Below are positions 1-7,230 of a stretch of 35,076 nucleotides of DNA, piece by piece (the first letter of the stretch is position 1; each line of letters begins with the position of its first letter). The stretch lies in the NCBI GenBank assembly GCA_017526985.1, contig JAFXQR010000181.1:1-35076 (forward strand). The letters are read 5' to 3'. This stretch comes from Lachnospiraceae bacterium. Lineage in GTDB: Bacteria > Bacillota > Clostridia > Lachnospirales > Lachnospiraceae. The translations under genes and the position numbers were made by a program. A model generated the notes under the pieces. That model ran no database searches and was not told the origin of the DNA. It saw nothing but the letters and a program-made list of their open reading frames with translations.

Positions 1-778
1 CACCGGAAGCTACGGAGAAGTACTTCTTACCAGCCTCTACGCGCTCCTTCTTGTAGGTACCTGCAACCGGATGCTGGAAACGTGTCGGGTTTGTGGAGTT
101 ACCTGTGATGGAAACGTCAACGTTCTCCTTCCACATGATGGCAACGCCCTCAACTACGTCGTTTGCGCCGTAGCAGTTTACCTTTGCGCGGAGACCCTCG
201 GAGTAAGCCTTGCGGAATACTTCCTCTACCTCACCGGTAAAGTAGTTGTACTTGGTCTCTACATAAGTAAAGCCGTTGATACGGGAGATGATCTGTGCAG
301 CATCTTTGCCCAGACCGTTCAGGATAACACGCAGCGGCTTCTGACGAACCTTGTTTGCCTTCTCAGCGATACCGATCGCACCTTCTGCAGCTGCGAAAGA
401 CTCGTGACCAGCCAGGAATGCGAAGCACTCGGTATCCTCTTCCAGAAGCATCTTGCCAAGGTTACCATGACCAAGACCTACCTTACGACGGTCAGCAACG
501 GAACCCGGGATGCAGAATGCCTGCAGGCCGATACCGATTGCTGCAGCAGCCTCGGATGCCTTGCGGCAGTTCTTCTTGATCGCGATAGCAGCGCCTACGG
601 TGTAAGCCCACTTTGCATTTTCGAAGCAGATCGGCTGAATGCCTTCGATCAGCTTATATACATCAATGCCTGCAGCCTCAGTGATCTCCTTGCACTCTTC
701 GATGGAAGAAATGCCGTACTCCTTCAGACAAGCAAGGATCTGCGGCTCTCTTCTTTCATAAGACTCAAACAATGCCAT
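1..778 (-). CDS. GGGtGRT family protein, partial (3' end beyond window)
   Basis: The minus-strand frame starts at ATG 776-778 behind an AGGAGG-like site (GGAGGAGAAAAAAG) and stays open for about 259 codons to the window edge. The protein begins MALFESYERREPQ and the visible part ends ...KKYFSVASG followed by another G codon, so the window cuts exactly where the family's name-giving Gly-Gly-Gly-x-Gly-Arg-Thr motif would begin. It has no signal peptide or membrane segment and is probably cytosolic. The gene lies 14 bases downstream of a NifU-like scaffold gene, a pairing I recall as typical of this family in anaerobic Firmicutes and Bacteroidetes. The biochemical role is not established; a part in Fe-S chemistry is inferred only from the partner. 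Codon use is strongly biased (GTA, GGT, CTG, AAG), suggesting high expression. Family assignment rests on recall and on the position of the truncated motif. Confidence 0.82.
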   Translation of the reverse strand, partial: MALFESYERREPQILACLKEYGISSIEECKEITEAAGIDVYKLIEGIQPICFENAKWAYTVGAAIAIKKNCRKASEAAAAIGIGLQAFCIPGSVADRRKVGLGHGNLGKMLLEEDTECFAFLAGHESFAAAEGAIGIAEKANKVRQKPLRVILNGLGKDAAQIISRINGFTYVETKYNYFTGEVEEVFRKAYSEGLRAKVNCYGANDVVEGVAIMWKENVDVSITGNSTNPTRFQHPVAGTYKKERVEAGKKYFSVASG

Positions 779-792
779 CTTTTTTCTCCTCC

Positions 793-1485
793 TTACTCGT
801 GTCTGGGGTTAATGAATCTTGCAGCATCTGCTACACGACCATACTGACCGGATGCCTTCTGCAGTGCGGTAGCTGCATCATCACCCTTCTGGATGAACTC
901 CATCATCTTGCCGAAGTTTACATACTTGTAGCCGATGATCTCTTCGTTCTCGTCCAGAGCCAGCTCGGTGATATAACCGTCAGTCAGTTCCAGATAACGA
1001 GGTCCCTTCTCCAGAGTACCGTAGGTGGTACCAACCATGGAACGGGTTCCCTTACCAAGATCTTCCAGACCTGCACCGATCTGCAGACCGTCCTCGGAGA
1101 ATGCGCTCTGTGTTCTGCCGTATACGATCTGCAGGAACAGCTCACGCATAGCGGTATTGATGGCATCGCATACCAGGTCGGTATTCAATGCTTCAAGCAG
1201 TGTCAATCCCGGCAGGATTTCTGCTGCCATAGCTGCGGAATGTGTCATACCGGAGCAGCCGATGGTCTCCACCAATGCTTCCTGAATGATACCTTCCTTA
1301 ACATTCAAAGACAGCTTGCAGGCACCCTGCTGCGGTGCACACCAGCCGATACCGTGTGTATAGCCGGAGATGTCTTTGATCTCTTTTGCCTGTACCCATT
1401 TTGCTTCCTCCGGGATAGGAGCAGCGCCATGATGAACGCCCTGGGTAACGGGACACATAGCCTTCACTTCTGTTGAGTAAATCAT
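793..1485 (-). CDS. NifU/IscU-like iron-sulfur cluster scaffold protein (partner of GGGtGRT protein)
   Basis: This 230-residue protein starts MIYSTEVKAMCPV. ATG 1483-1485 is chosen because AAGGAGG lies about 7 bases upstream; an in-frame ATG further upstream has no such site. The core around residues 60-110 (IGCSGMTHSAAMAAEILPG, then LTLLEALNTD) matches the NifU N-terminal/IscU pattern of a Cys before a small-residue helix and a 'G.tl.EAL' segment. Further cysteines (MCPV; GWCAPQQGAC; LVCDA) could serve as cluster ligands. It is longer than IscU (about 130 residues), and the C-terminal extension is specific to this partner family. It is the first gene of a two-gene unit with the GGGtGRT gene. 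Scaffold function is inferred from the fold; the client proteins are unknown. Confidence 0.8.
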   Translation of the reverse strand: MIYSTEVKAMCPVTQGVHHGAAPIPEEAKWVQAKEIKDISGYTHGIGWCAPQQGACKLSLNVKEGIIQEALVETIGCSGMTHSAAMAAEILPGLTLLEALNTDLVCDAINTAMRELFLQIVYGRTQSAFSEDGLQIGAGLEDLGKGTRSMVGTTYGTLEKGPRYLELTDGYITELALDENEEIIGYKYVNFGKMMEFIQKGDDAATALQKASGQYGRVADAARFINPRHE

Positions 1486-1538
1486 ATGATCCTCCTTATT
1501 CAATTTTTTGTTGCGTCTTCCCCGCAAACATTATCAGC

Positions 1539-1567
1539 ATCATACCATAACACGCGCTCTTTATCAA
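1539..1567 (-). promoter_or_regulatory. Sigma-A-type promoter of the NifU-like/GGGtGRT unit
   Basis: On the minus strand a -35 box TTGATA (1562-1567) is separated by 17 bases from a -10 box TATGAT (1539-1544). Both boxes match consensus at five of six positions. The start codon is about 50 bases downstream, with AAGGAGG in between. Confidence 0.72.
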
Positions 1568-1575
1568 TATTCCCC

Positions 1576-1604
1576 TTGCTTTTTTCACAAAAAAATACTA
1601 TTCT
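1576..1604 (+). promoter_or_regulatory. Candidate promoter of the DtxR-like regulator gene
   Basis: TTGCTT (1576-1581), a 17-base spacer and TATTCT (1599-1604) lie about 40 bases before the GTG start at 1643. The match is moderate. It lies next to the divergent minus-strand promoter at 1539-1567, so one bound regulator could affect both directions. Confidence 0.42.
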
Positions 1605-1642
1605 TATTTCTATAAGACCTGATATAAAGGGGGTACCTGAAC

Positions 1643-2011
1643 GTGAAATCAAACGAATCATCCGAAGATTATCTGGAGACAATACTGATCCTGAGCCACA
1701 AGCTGCCGGTGGTACGCAGTGTGGATATCGCCAATGAGATGGGCTTCCGTAAGTCCAGTGTGTCCATCGCCATGAAGAACCTGCGGGAACGCGGACATAT
1801 CACCGTGACCGATGCCGGCTATATCTATCTGACGGAAAGCGGCAAGAAGATCGCCGATACCATCTATGAACGGCACGAATTTCTGACCAATATGCTCGCT
1901 TCCTGGGGTGTGGACCGGAACACAGCCGAGACCGATGCCTGCCGCATCGAGCATGTGATCAGTGCAGAAAGCTTTGATGCTTTGAAAAAACATTTTGGCA
2001 AGAAAAAATAA
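1643..2011 (+). CDS. DtxR/MntR-family metal-dependent transcriptional regulator (short form)
   Basis: This 122-residue protein uses a GTG start with AAAGGGGG about 9 bases upstream. The first 70 residues form a winged helix-turn-helix typical of the family: SSEDYLETILIL, a recognition region around MGFRKSSVSIAMKNL, and the wing ERGHITVTDAGYIYLTESG. It continues with the dimerisation/metal-binding helices (ERHEFLTNML, then TDACRIEHVIS), including the Glu-His pair that contributes metal ligands in DtxR and MntR. The protein stops soon after, so it has no SH3-like third domain and resembles MntR-type or shorter relatives. It is divergent from the NifU-like/GGGtGRT unit and may sense Fe or Mn and regulate it. 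That regulatory link is inferred from position only. Confidence 0.85.
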   Translation: MKSNESSEDYLETILILSHKLPVVRSVDIANEMGFRKSSVSIAMKNLRERGHITVTDAGYIYLTESGKKIADTIYERHEFLTNMLASWGVDRNTAETDACRIEHVISAESFDALKKHFGKKK

Positions 2012-2027
2012 ATCTTACGGCAACAGC

Positions 2028-2057
2028 AAAGGGACGGTTCGAAACCGTCCCTTTTTT
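2028..2057 (+). terminator. Intrinsic terminator of the DtxR-like gene
   Basis: A perfect stem GGGACGGTT / AACCGTCCC (2031-2039 with 2043-2051, loop CGA) is flanked by AAA/TTT that extend it to 12 bp. Six T's follow at 2052-2057. It begins 17 bases after the TAA stop and separates two convergent genes. Its core GGGACGGTTC is shared with the repeat at 6393-6448. Confidence 0.88.
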
Positions 2058-2074
2058 GATACCTTTTCTCTGTT

Positions 2075-2920
2075 TCAGCCTCTGTGGCCGCCGCCTCCGC
2101 TGTGGCCGCCGCCACCTCCGCCGCCACCGCCTCCGCCGCTGGAGGATCTCGGTGAATACTTTCGTGTTGTATGTGTCAGATCCATCCTTGGATTGATGAT
2201 CGAAAACTGGGTTACCAGTCCCTCCAGCACTTCTTTGTCTCTCGGCGTCTTCTTGCGGTTAAACGCAGCAACGATCATAAAGTTGACCAACAGTCCCAGG
2301 ATCAGTGCCAGCAGTGCGCTGGTCACAATCTTCATGGGCTGCGGGATATCCGCCCCGCCCAGTCTTTTCTGGATCTGCTGCAATGCCTCATCCGCATAGC
2401 CATAATAATTTCTGCTATGATCATATCCGTAGTACTGTCCGGAAGCATGCTTTCTGGTAGTCGCGATCGCATTATCCGCAATAGAGGAACAATACGAATC
2501 CGTCACGACATCATTGACCCCGTTATATGTCTGGATCCACAGCGTGCACCCGCCCTTGCAGTCACTGTCCAACACAATGGCAACGATCACACCATCCGAA
2601 GTAGAACGAAACAATGATTCATAGCAGGCTTTTGCAAGCCGCTGCGATTTGGAGTCATCCGCATAGCTGTCTGCTACCGTCGAGTAAAATACCGCATTGC
2701 CATAAGCGGTGATCTTCTCCAATTCCTCGAAGATTTTATCCTCACTCCGTTGATTCAGCACATCCCCCTCATCATACAGGATGGCCTGATAGCCGGTTTC
2801 GTCATTGGTAGATTCCCTGACCGTGGCCTCATCATCCTCCGCCCGCACCATCATCGGCAGGAACAGACTCAGAAGAAGCATCATCAAAACAGGTACTGCG
2901 ATCGTTTTAATCCTGCGCAC
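2075..2920 (-). CDS. TPM-domain membrane protein with poly-glycine C-terminus
   Basis: This protein of about 281 residues has an N-terminal signal or anchor segment (VPVLMMLLLSLFLPMMVRA). A TPM-type domain (YgcG/Psb32-like, residues about 40-180) follows, marked by ILYDEGDVLNQRSEDKI and DGVIVAIVLDSD. One transmembrane helix (about 198-220) precedes a cytoplasmic tail ending in 11 consecutive glycines, then HSGGGGHRG. The start is likely GTG at 2918-2920, because AAGGAGG lies 8 bases before it and only 2 bases before the alternative ATG at 2926. The gene overlaps the 3' end of the zinc-ribbon gene, and its Shine-Dalgarno sequence is inside that gene, so the two are probably translationally coupled. 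TPM proteins are linked to membrane-protein or photosystem maintenance in other organisms; the role here is unknown. Confidence 0.8.
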   Translation of the reverse strand: MRRIKTIAVPVLMMLLLSLFLPMMVRAEDDEATVRESTNDETGYQAILYDEGDVLNQRSEDKIFEELEKITAYGNAVFYSTVADSYADDSKSQRLAKACYESLFRSTSDGVIVAIVLDSDCKGGCTLWIQTYNGVNDVVTDSYCSSIADNAIATTRKHASGQYYGYDHSRNYYGYADEALQQIQKRLGGADIPQPMKIVTSALLALILGLLVNFMIVAAFNRKKTPRDKEVLEGLVTQFSIINPRMDLTHTTRKYSPRSSSGGGGGGGGGGGHSGGGGHRG

Positions 2921-5204
2921 TGTCATCGCCTCCTTTCCGGTTCAACTGCGGCAACGGCCGGGTTGTCAACAGATTATACTGATCCAGTGCCATCAACTGC
3001 GCAAGCAGCGTACCGATAAACAGCAGGATCGCGCAGATGTAATACGGGAAGTTACTGACCGGATCCAACAGGATCACCACTCCGCTGGCTATGCATACCA
3101 CAATGATCCCCCATATCCCGGCAAACAGCTTCATTGCTGATCTCTCATCCAGCTCTTTTGCTTTCTTGTTCGTAGCCGCATTGAGCACCACCAGCACGAC
3201 CGCCAATACCAGCGTAACCAGTGCAGTCGTGGCATTATTGGAAAAGATACCTTTCAGCCCCTCTCCGACAACACCGATCATCGGTCCGATCGCGGCCACC
3301 AGCATGATCAATACCACCGCAGCCGTCGCGCCTCCTCCGCCCGACTTTTTCGCATTCAGCTTCGAAATGGTGCCATCACCGGTTCCCTTCCCGGAATCCG
3401 CCGGATTTGCCGCCCGTCTGGATTTGCTGAGAAAGCCTTTATCATCCAGCCGCTTATCCCTGATATATACCTTTGATACTGTCCCCGTCAGTAAAACCAC
3501 CGCCAAAACCGAAAGCATCTCCGCCAGGAGCACCATGGTGGCCGGCATCAGGACCGGCAGTCCCAACAGCAGGAAAAAGATGGGGATCGACATCAGAACG
3601 GCTGACAAAATAAATTTCTTCTTGTCCACCGGCAGGTCGCTGATCAGTTTTCCTGTCTGGCCATTCACCACTGCGTAAGCGACACGGTCATTATTACGAT
3701 AAGATAAAAACCACACCGGGAAAAACGCCGTATATACACCATCGTGAAGCGCATCGATGGTCGGACGGATCAGTGCTATCTGATTATCCGCAAAATTCAG
3801 CCCGGAAAAAAAGTCTTTCTTTCGAAATGAATTCAGGATCTGCTTCTGTCCGAAACGGATCGCTTCCGCCTCATAAGTATGATACGATATATCCTGCAGA
3901 TCCGCGTAAAAACCGCTCAGATAAGCCGGGTTAAAATCGATCATCGCATGCGCATCATAAGGTGCGATCTGCTCGCTGAAATGATCATCAAAACCGGAGG
4001 ACGCATCATAGGAAAGTCCCTTGTAGAACGCATCCACCAGTCCGCCGCACATATAATGCTCCGTGTAGATGTAATCACCCCTGCGATAGCTTTTGGTACC
4101 ATCCAGCACCAGGTTTCCGTAATACATCACATCGTAGCCCCAGTACGGCATATAGATCCCGCGGAAGCGTTCCAGATACTCCGGATTCTTCAGTTCCTTC
4201 GGAGCAAAAAATGCTTTTTTCACATGATTTAAATAGTACTGCTTGCAGGCATTTTTATTTACACGGAACGGCAATACATACTTGGGATATTTCATCCTCG
4301 CCATACGGGACTGCAGCGTGATATTGGAACCGCAGAAACTGCAGAAGCCGTTGACCGATTCATCCGTTGAATAGATACTGCCGCCACACTGCGGACAGCT
4401 GTAGGCGATAACCTCCAATTCCTGTGCGTTGGCCGTAGGATCATAATCGTACGGAACATAGGAAGGAGCAGCATTGCCTGCCTGCTGCTGTTGCGGCTGC
4501 GCCTGATAACCCGCCTGCGGAGACTGCGCAAATCCCATCTGGGGCTGCGCAAAGCCCTGTGCCGCGTTTCCCATAGGCTGCGGTGTGCCGTTCAGCGCTG
4601 CACTCTCCGCCGATGTGATCGAACCGAGAAACGAAGCGGTTGCCGCTGTCTGTGCTGCTGCCGCCGAAGCGGATCCTGATGCCGCAAACCCGGTACTGCT
4701 TCCGAAGGTACCGCCCTGTCCCTGCTGCATAAAGCCTCCACCCATCGGAGCTGCGCCCTGCGAGGCAAAGCTGCCTGAAGTACCCACACCCTCACCGGCA
4801 AAACCTGCGCCGCTGGGAGTCGTACCTGCCTGGGATGCAAAGCTGTTTGAGACTCCGGTACCCTGCTGCATAAAGCCGCCGCCGACCGGTACGCCTCCCT
4901 GGGAAGCAAAACTGCCGGAGGGTCCCAGATTGCCGCCGGAGGGTCCGAGCATACCGCTGCCCTGCGCCGGCTGTCCGTAACCATTCTGCATCTCCGGGAT
5001 CACCGGTGATGCCGGAACCACATCCTGCGCAATGCCTTCCTCCGCTCCTGCTGCCGCATCCATTGCCACATGCACCTCTTCGGCCGCAGCGCCAAACTCC
5101 GTATAGGCAGACGGATCGATCTTTGCACCGCAGAACGGACAGGCAAGCTTTTGTGACGCAATATCAAATTTTAATTCCGCTCCGCAATTCGGACATGCAT
5201 TCAT
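2907..5204 (-). CDS. Double zinc-ribbon multi-pass membrane protein with Gly/Gln/Ala-rich linker
   Basis: This 765-residue protein opens with a zinc ribbon (C4, C7, C22, C25). Residues about 60-260 form a low-complexity linker rich in Gly, Gln, Ala and Ser, with imperfect repeats of SFASQ...GGGFMQQG. A second zinc ribbon follows (C270, C273, C288, C291), then a soluble region rich in aromatic residues (about 300-525). The C-terminal part carries about six hydrophobic segments (about 531-572, 626-646, 659-676, 692-714, 719-739). ATG 5202-5204 has GAGGAG upstream. It resembles Firmicute proteins annotated only as 'TFIIB-type zinc ribbon-containing'. It is followed by the overlapping TPM gene, so the two products may act together at the membrane. 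I do not recognise a specific function. Confidence 0.8.
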   Translation of the reverse strand: MNACPNCGAELKFDIASQKLACPFCGAKIDPSAYTEFGAAAEEVHVAMDAAAGAEEGIAQDVVPASPVIPEMQNGYGQPAQGSGMLGPSGGNLGPSGSFASQGGVPVGGGFMQQGTGVSNSFASQAGTTPSGAGFAGEGVGTSGSFASQGAAPMGGGFMQQGQGGTFGSSTGFAASGSASAAAAQTAATASFLGSITSAESAALNGTPQPMGNAAQGFAQPQMGFAQSPQAGYQAQPQQQQAGNAAPSYVPYDYDPTANAQELEVIAYSCPQCGGSIYSTDESVNGFCSFCGSNITLQSRMARMKYPKYVLPFRVNKNACKQYYLNHVKKAFFAPKELKNPEYLERFRGIYMPYWGYDVMYYGNLVLDGTKSYRRGDYIYTEHYMCGGLVDAFYKGLSYDASSGFDDHFSEQIAPYDAHAMIDFNPAYLSGFYADLQDISYHTYEAEAIRFGQKQILNSFRKKDFFSGLNFADNQIALIRPTIDALHDGVYTAFFPVWFLSYRNNDRVAYAVVNGQTGKLISDLPVDKKKFILSAVLMSIPIFFLLLGLPVLMPATMVLLAEMLSVLAVVLLTGTVSKVYIRDKRLDDKGFLSKSRRAANPADSGKGTGDGTISKLNAKKSGGGGATAAVVLIMLVAAIGPMIGVVGEGLKGIFSNNATTALVTLVLAVVLVVLNAATNKKAKELDERSAMKLFAGIWGIIVVCIASGVVILLDPVSNFPYYICAILLFIGTLLAQLMALDQYNLLTTRPLPQLNRKGGDDSAQD

Positions 5205-5227
5205 AGCATTACTCCTCTCTACAGGGT

Positions 5228-5261
5228 ATAAAACGGCCCGGAAGGATCAGGTTCCGGGCCG
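5228..5261 (-). terminator. Intrinsic terminator of ddh
   Basis: A 10-bp perfect stem CGGCCCGGAA / TTCCGGGCCG (5234-5243 with 5252-5261, 8-base loop) lies 9 bases downstream of the ddh stop on the minus strand. It is followed there by TTTTATA. It sits directly before the zinc-ribbon gene, separating the two units. Confidence 0.85.
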
Positions 5262-5270
5262 CATTTTTTC

Positions 5271-6257
5271 TTACAACAGGCTGTGTCTCAACTCATCCGC
5301 GCTCTTGGCACTTAAGTATGCCGGCGCAATATCAAAGATGGTCTTGCAGCCGCTCTGGCCCTCTTTTGCCAAACGGTATGCCGCTCTCGCATACGCCGCG
5401 ATCACGGAACCGGTAAACTCCGGATTGGAGTCCAGTTTCAGATTATACTCCACAATGTGCTTATGCTCTTTATCAAAACCGGTCACACCGCTGCGGATCA
5501 CGAAACCTCCGTGCGGCAGGCCTGCGTGGTTTGCCTTCAGCTCTTCTTCGCTGATGAAATGTACCGTAGTATCATAATCTGCGAAGTAGTTCGGCATTTC
5601 CTTGATCTCTTTCTCGATACGCGCCTTGTCTGCACCTTCTTCCGCTACCACATAGCACTCTCTGGTGTGCATTTCACGAGTGGTGAGCTCCGGATTGGAT
5701 CCGCTGCGTACTTTATCAACGGATGCTTCTACCGGTACGGTGTACTGTCTGGCATCCTTTACGCCTTCGATCCGGCGGATCGCATCAGAATGTCCCTGGC
5801 TCACGCCGCGTCCCCAGAAGGTATAGTGCTTGCCTTCCGGAAGCACTGCATCGGATACCATACGTACCAGGGAGAACATACCCGGGTCCCAGCCGATGGA
5901 GATGATACCGACTTTGCCGCCCTTCTTTGCCGCCGCATCTACATTTGCAAAATGCTCGCCGATGCGTGCGTGGGTATCAAAGCTGTCTACCACATTGAAC
6001 ATCTCTGCATACTTCGGTGTCTGCTCCGGAAGATCCGTTGCGCTGCCGCCACCCAGTACCAGCACATCGATCTTGTCTTTCCAGTCTGCGATATTGTCTG
6101 TGGAAACCATCGGCACACCTTCCGTGCGTACCTTTACGCCTGCCGGATCTCTGCGGGTAAATACCGCTACCAGCTCCAGATCCTCATTCTGACGGATCGC
6201 GCTTTCCACACCACGGGAAAGATTTCCATAGCCTAAAATTCCGATTTTGATACTCAT
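5271..6257 (-). CDS. ddh: meso-Diaminopimelate D-dehydrogenase (EC 1.4.1.16)
   Basis: This 328-residue protein has the usual length for the family. It catalyses NADPH-dependent reductive amination of L-2-amino-6-oxopimelate (tetrahydrodipicolinate) to meso-diaminopimelate, a one-step route to the lysine and peptidoglycan precursor. Seen features are a Rossmann dinucleotide-binding motif at the N-terminus (GILGYGNLSRG), the segment DSFDTHARI (about 91-99), the GWDPGMFSL segment (about 122-130) expected near the substrate site, and the HGGFVIRSG motif. ATG 6255-6257 follows GAGGAG at about 11 bases. The gene stands alone, with its own terminator downstream and a repeat upstream. It is cytosolic. 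Confidence 0.96.
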   Translation of the reverse strand: MSIKIGILGYGNLSRGVESAIRQNEDLELVAVFTRRDPAGVKVRTEGVPMVSTDNIADWKDKIDVLVLGGGSATDLPEQTPKYAEMFNVVDSFDTHARIGEHFANVDAAAKKGGKVGIISIGWDPGMFSLVRMVSDAVLPEGKHYTFWGRGVSQGHSDAIRRIEGVKDARQYTVPVEASVDKVRSGSNPELTTREMHTRECYVVAEEGADKARIEKEIKEMPNYFADYDTTVHFISEEELKANHAGLPHGGFVIRSGVTGFDKEHKHIVEYNLKLDSNPEFTGSVIAAYARAAYRLAKEGQSGCKTIFDIAPAYLSAKSADELRHSLL

Positions 6258-6392
6258 TGTTTTACTTTCTCCTCTCGATCATTAAAAATTTTCCGGGAAA
6301 TTCCTGATCGTGAATTAGTGTATCATATTTTCCCTTTGATTTCTACTATCTTCCGGTTGCGTTCCCGCACTTTTTCGAATGTGCCAAACCGA

Positions 6393-6448
6393 CCACAGGG
6401 ACGGTTCTCCGGCCAGTTTCCAGCCACAAGAACCGTCCCTGTGGCTGG
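6393..6448. repeat. REP-like inverted repeat with two alternative hairpins (GGGACGGTTCT family)
   Basis: The arms CCACAGGGACGGTTCT (6393-6408) and AGAACCGTCCCTGTGG (6429-6444) are perfect 16-bp inverted repeats around a 20-base centre. The right arm can instead fold locally: CCAGCCACA (6420-6428) is the exact complement of TGTGGCTGG (6440-6448), forming a 9-bp stem over an 11-base loop. No T-run follows on either strand, so this is not a standard intrinsic terminator, although it lies 10 bases downstream of the thioesterase stop codon. The core GGGACGGTTC also forms the terminator stem at 2031-2051. I recall dispersed sequences of this kind in clostridial genomes, possibly mobilised by IS200-like (RAYT) transposases. 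No transposase is present here. Confidence 0.72.
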
Positions 6449-6457
6449 TCCCCGTGC

Positions 6458-7222
6458 TCATAGTATCACGCTATCCGCAAAGCTTACTTTCGCGCAGATG
6501 GCCGGTGCCCCGTCCTCTTTAAGCGCCAGGATGCGATGCCCGTCCTCTTCCGCGCCGCGCAGCACCAGCAGCCGGTCTCCGAAGACACACTGGTTCCGGT
6601 AATGGATCTCCATATCCGTCAGCATCTTCCCTTGAAACTCCTCCGGCGTAAATGCATCCATGATCAGCTGGATATAGCGCAGATTGGTCATATGGCGATT
6701 GTTATCCAGATCCGTGTATCGCACAATATAAGGATATGCTTCCGCCAGTCCCTCCGCATCCTGCCCGATCCGGGTAAAAGGCGCCACAAGGTTTTCCCGT
6801 TCCAGCGCCACTTCCTGCCGGTACCCGATCCGATCCAGTCTGGCCACCCGCTTATTCTCCAGATCCACCAGACAGCTCTCCAGCCGCCCTCGGGCCATCA
6901 GCTGCCCACCCATCCGGATCTCCACCGCATGCCGCATGGAAACGGAATGCCCCGCCGGCTCCGTCCAGCATTCGATCCGCAGCGGTTCGTGATAGGTCGT
7001 TTTGGCAAACACCTGCATACGATACTTCAAAAATACCCAGGCCACACCGTATTTCTCGTGTATCACATCATTTCCCCAGCCCAGCCGGTGCATCAGTGTG
7101 GTCACCGTATCCTGAAAATAATTCAGATACGCCCGCATCCCGATGGCCCCGTCCGCATCCGCGTCCCGGAACTGCTGGATCTTGGGCTCATCAAATAAAA
7201 CATGCTCCTGTCTTTCGCTCAT
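6458..7222 (-). CDS. Acyl-ACP thioesterase (FatA/FatB-like, double hotdog)
   Basis: This 254-residue protein fits the bacterial acyl-ACP thioesterase family, which hydrolyses acyl-ACP to free fatty acid and ACP and so ends chain elongation. The first hotdog (about 8-130) includes RAYLNYFQDT and the helix around HRLGWGNDVI. The second hotdog (about 150-254) holds the catalytic segment YTDLDNNRHMTN, with D173, N175 and H177 at the positions expected for the plant-type Asp/Asn/His catalytic network. ATG 7220-7222 has AAGGA about 7 bases upstream, at the end of the preceding gene; only 8 bases separate the two, so they form an operon. It lacks a signal peptide and is cytosolic. The preferred chain length cannot be read from the sequence. 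Confidence 0.92.
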   Translation of the reverse strand: MSERQEHVLFDEPKIQQFRDADADGAIGMRAYLNYFQDTVTTLMHRLGWGNDVIHEKYGVAWVFLKYRMQVFAKTTYHEPLRIECWTEPAGHSVSMRHAVEIRMGGQLMARGRLESCLVDLENKRVARLDRIGYRQEVALERENLVAPFTRIGQDAEGLAEAYPYIVRYTDLDNNRHMTNLRYIQLIMDAFTPEEFQGKMLTDMEIHYRNQCVFGDRLLVLRGAEEDGHRILALKEDGAPAICAKVSFADSVIL

Positions 7223-7230
7223 CGTGATCC

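Noticed and set aside
71-847. A plus-strand frame of about 258 codons with several Cys residues
   Set aside because: The complementary strand encodes the GGGtGRT-family protein with strong codon bias and a good ribosome binding site.
2090-2140. GCC/CCG-rich simple repeat considered as a separate element
   Set aside because: It is explained by the poly-glycine C-terminus of the TPM protein.
6286-6302. Imperfect palindrome around TTTTCCGGGAAA upstream of ddh
   Set aside because: It is AT-rich and imperfect, with no clear promoter relationship; a real operator could not be supported.
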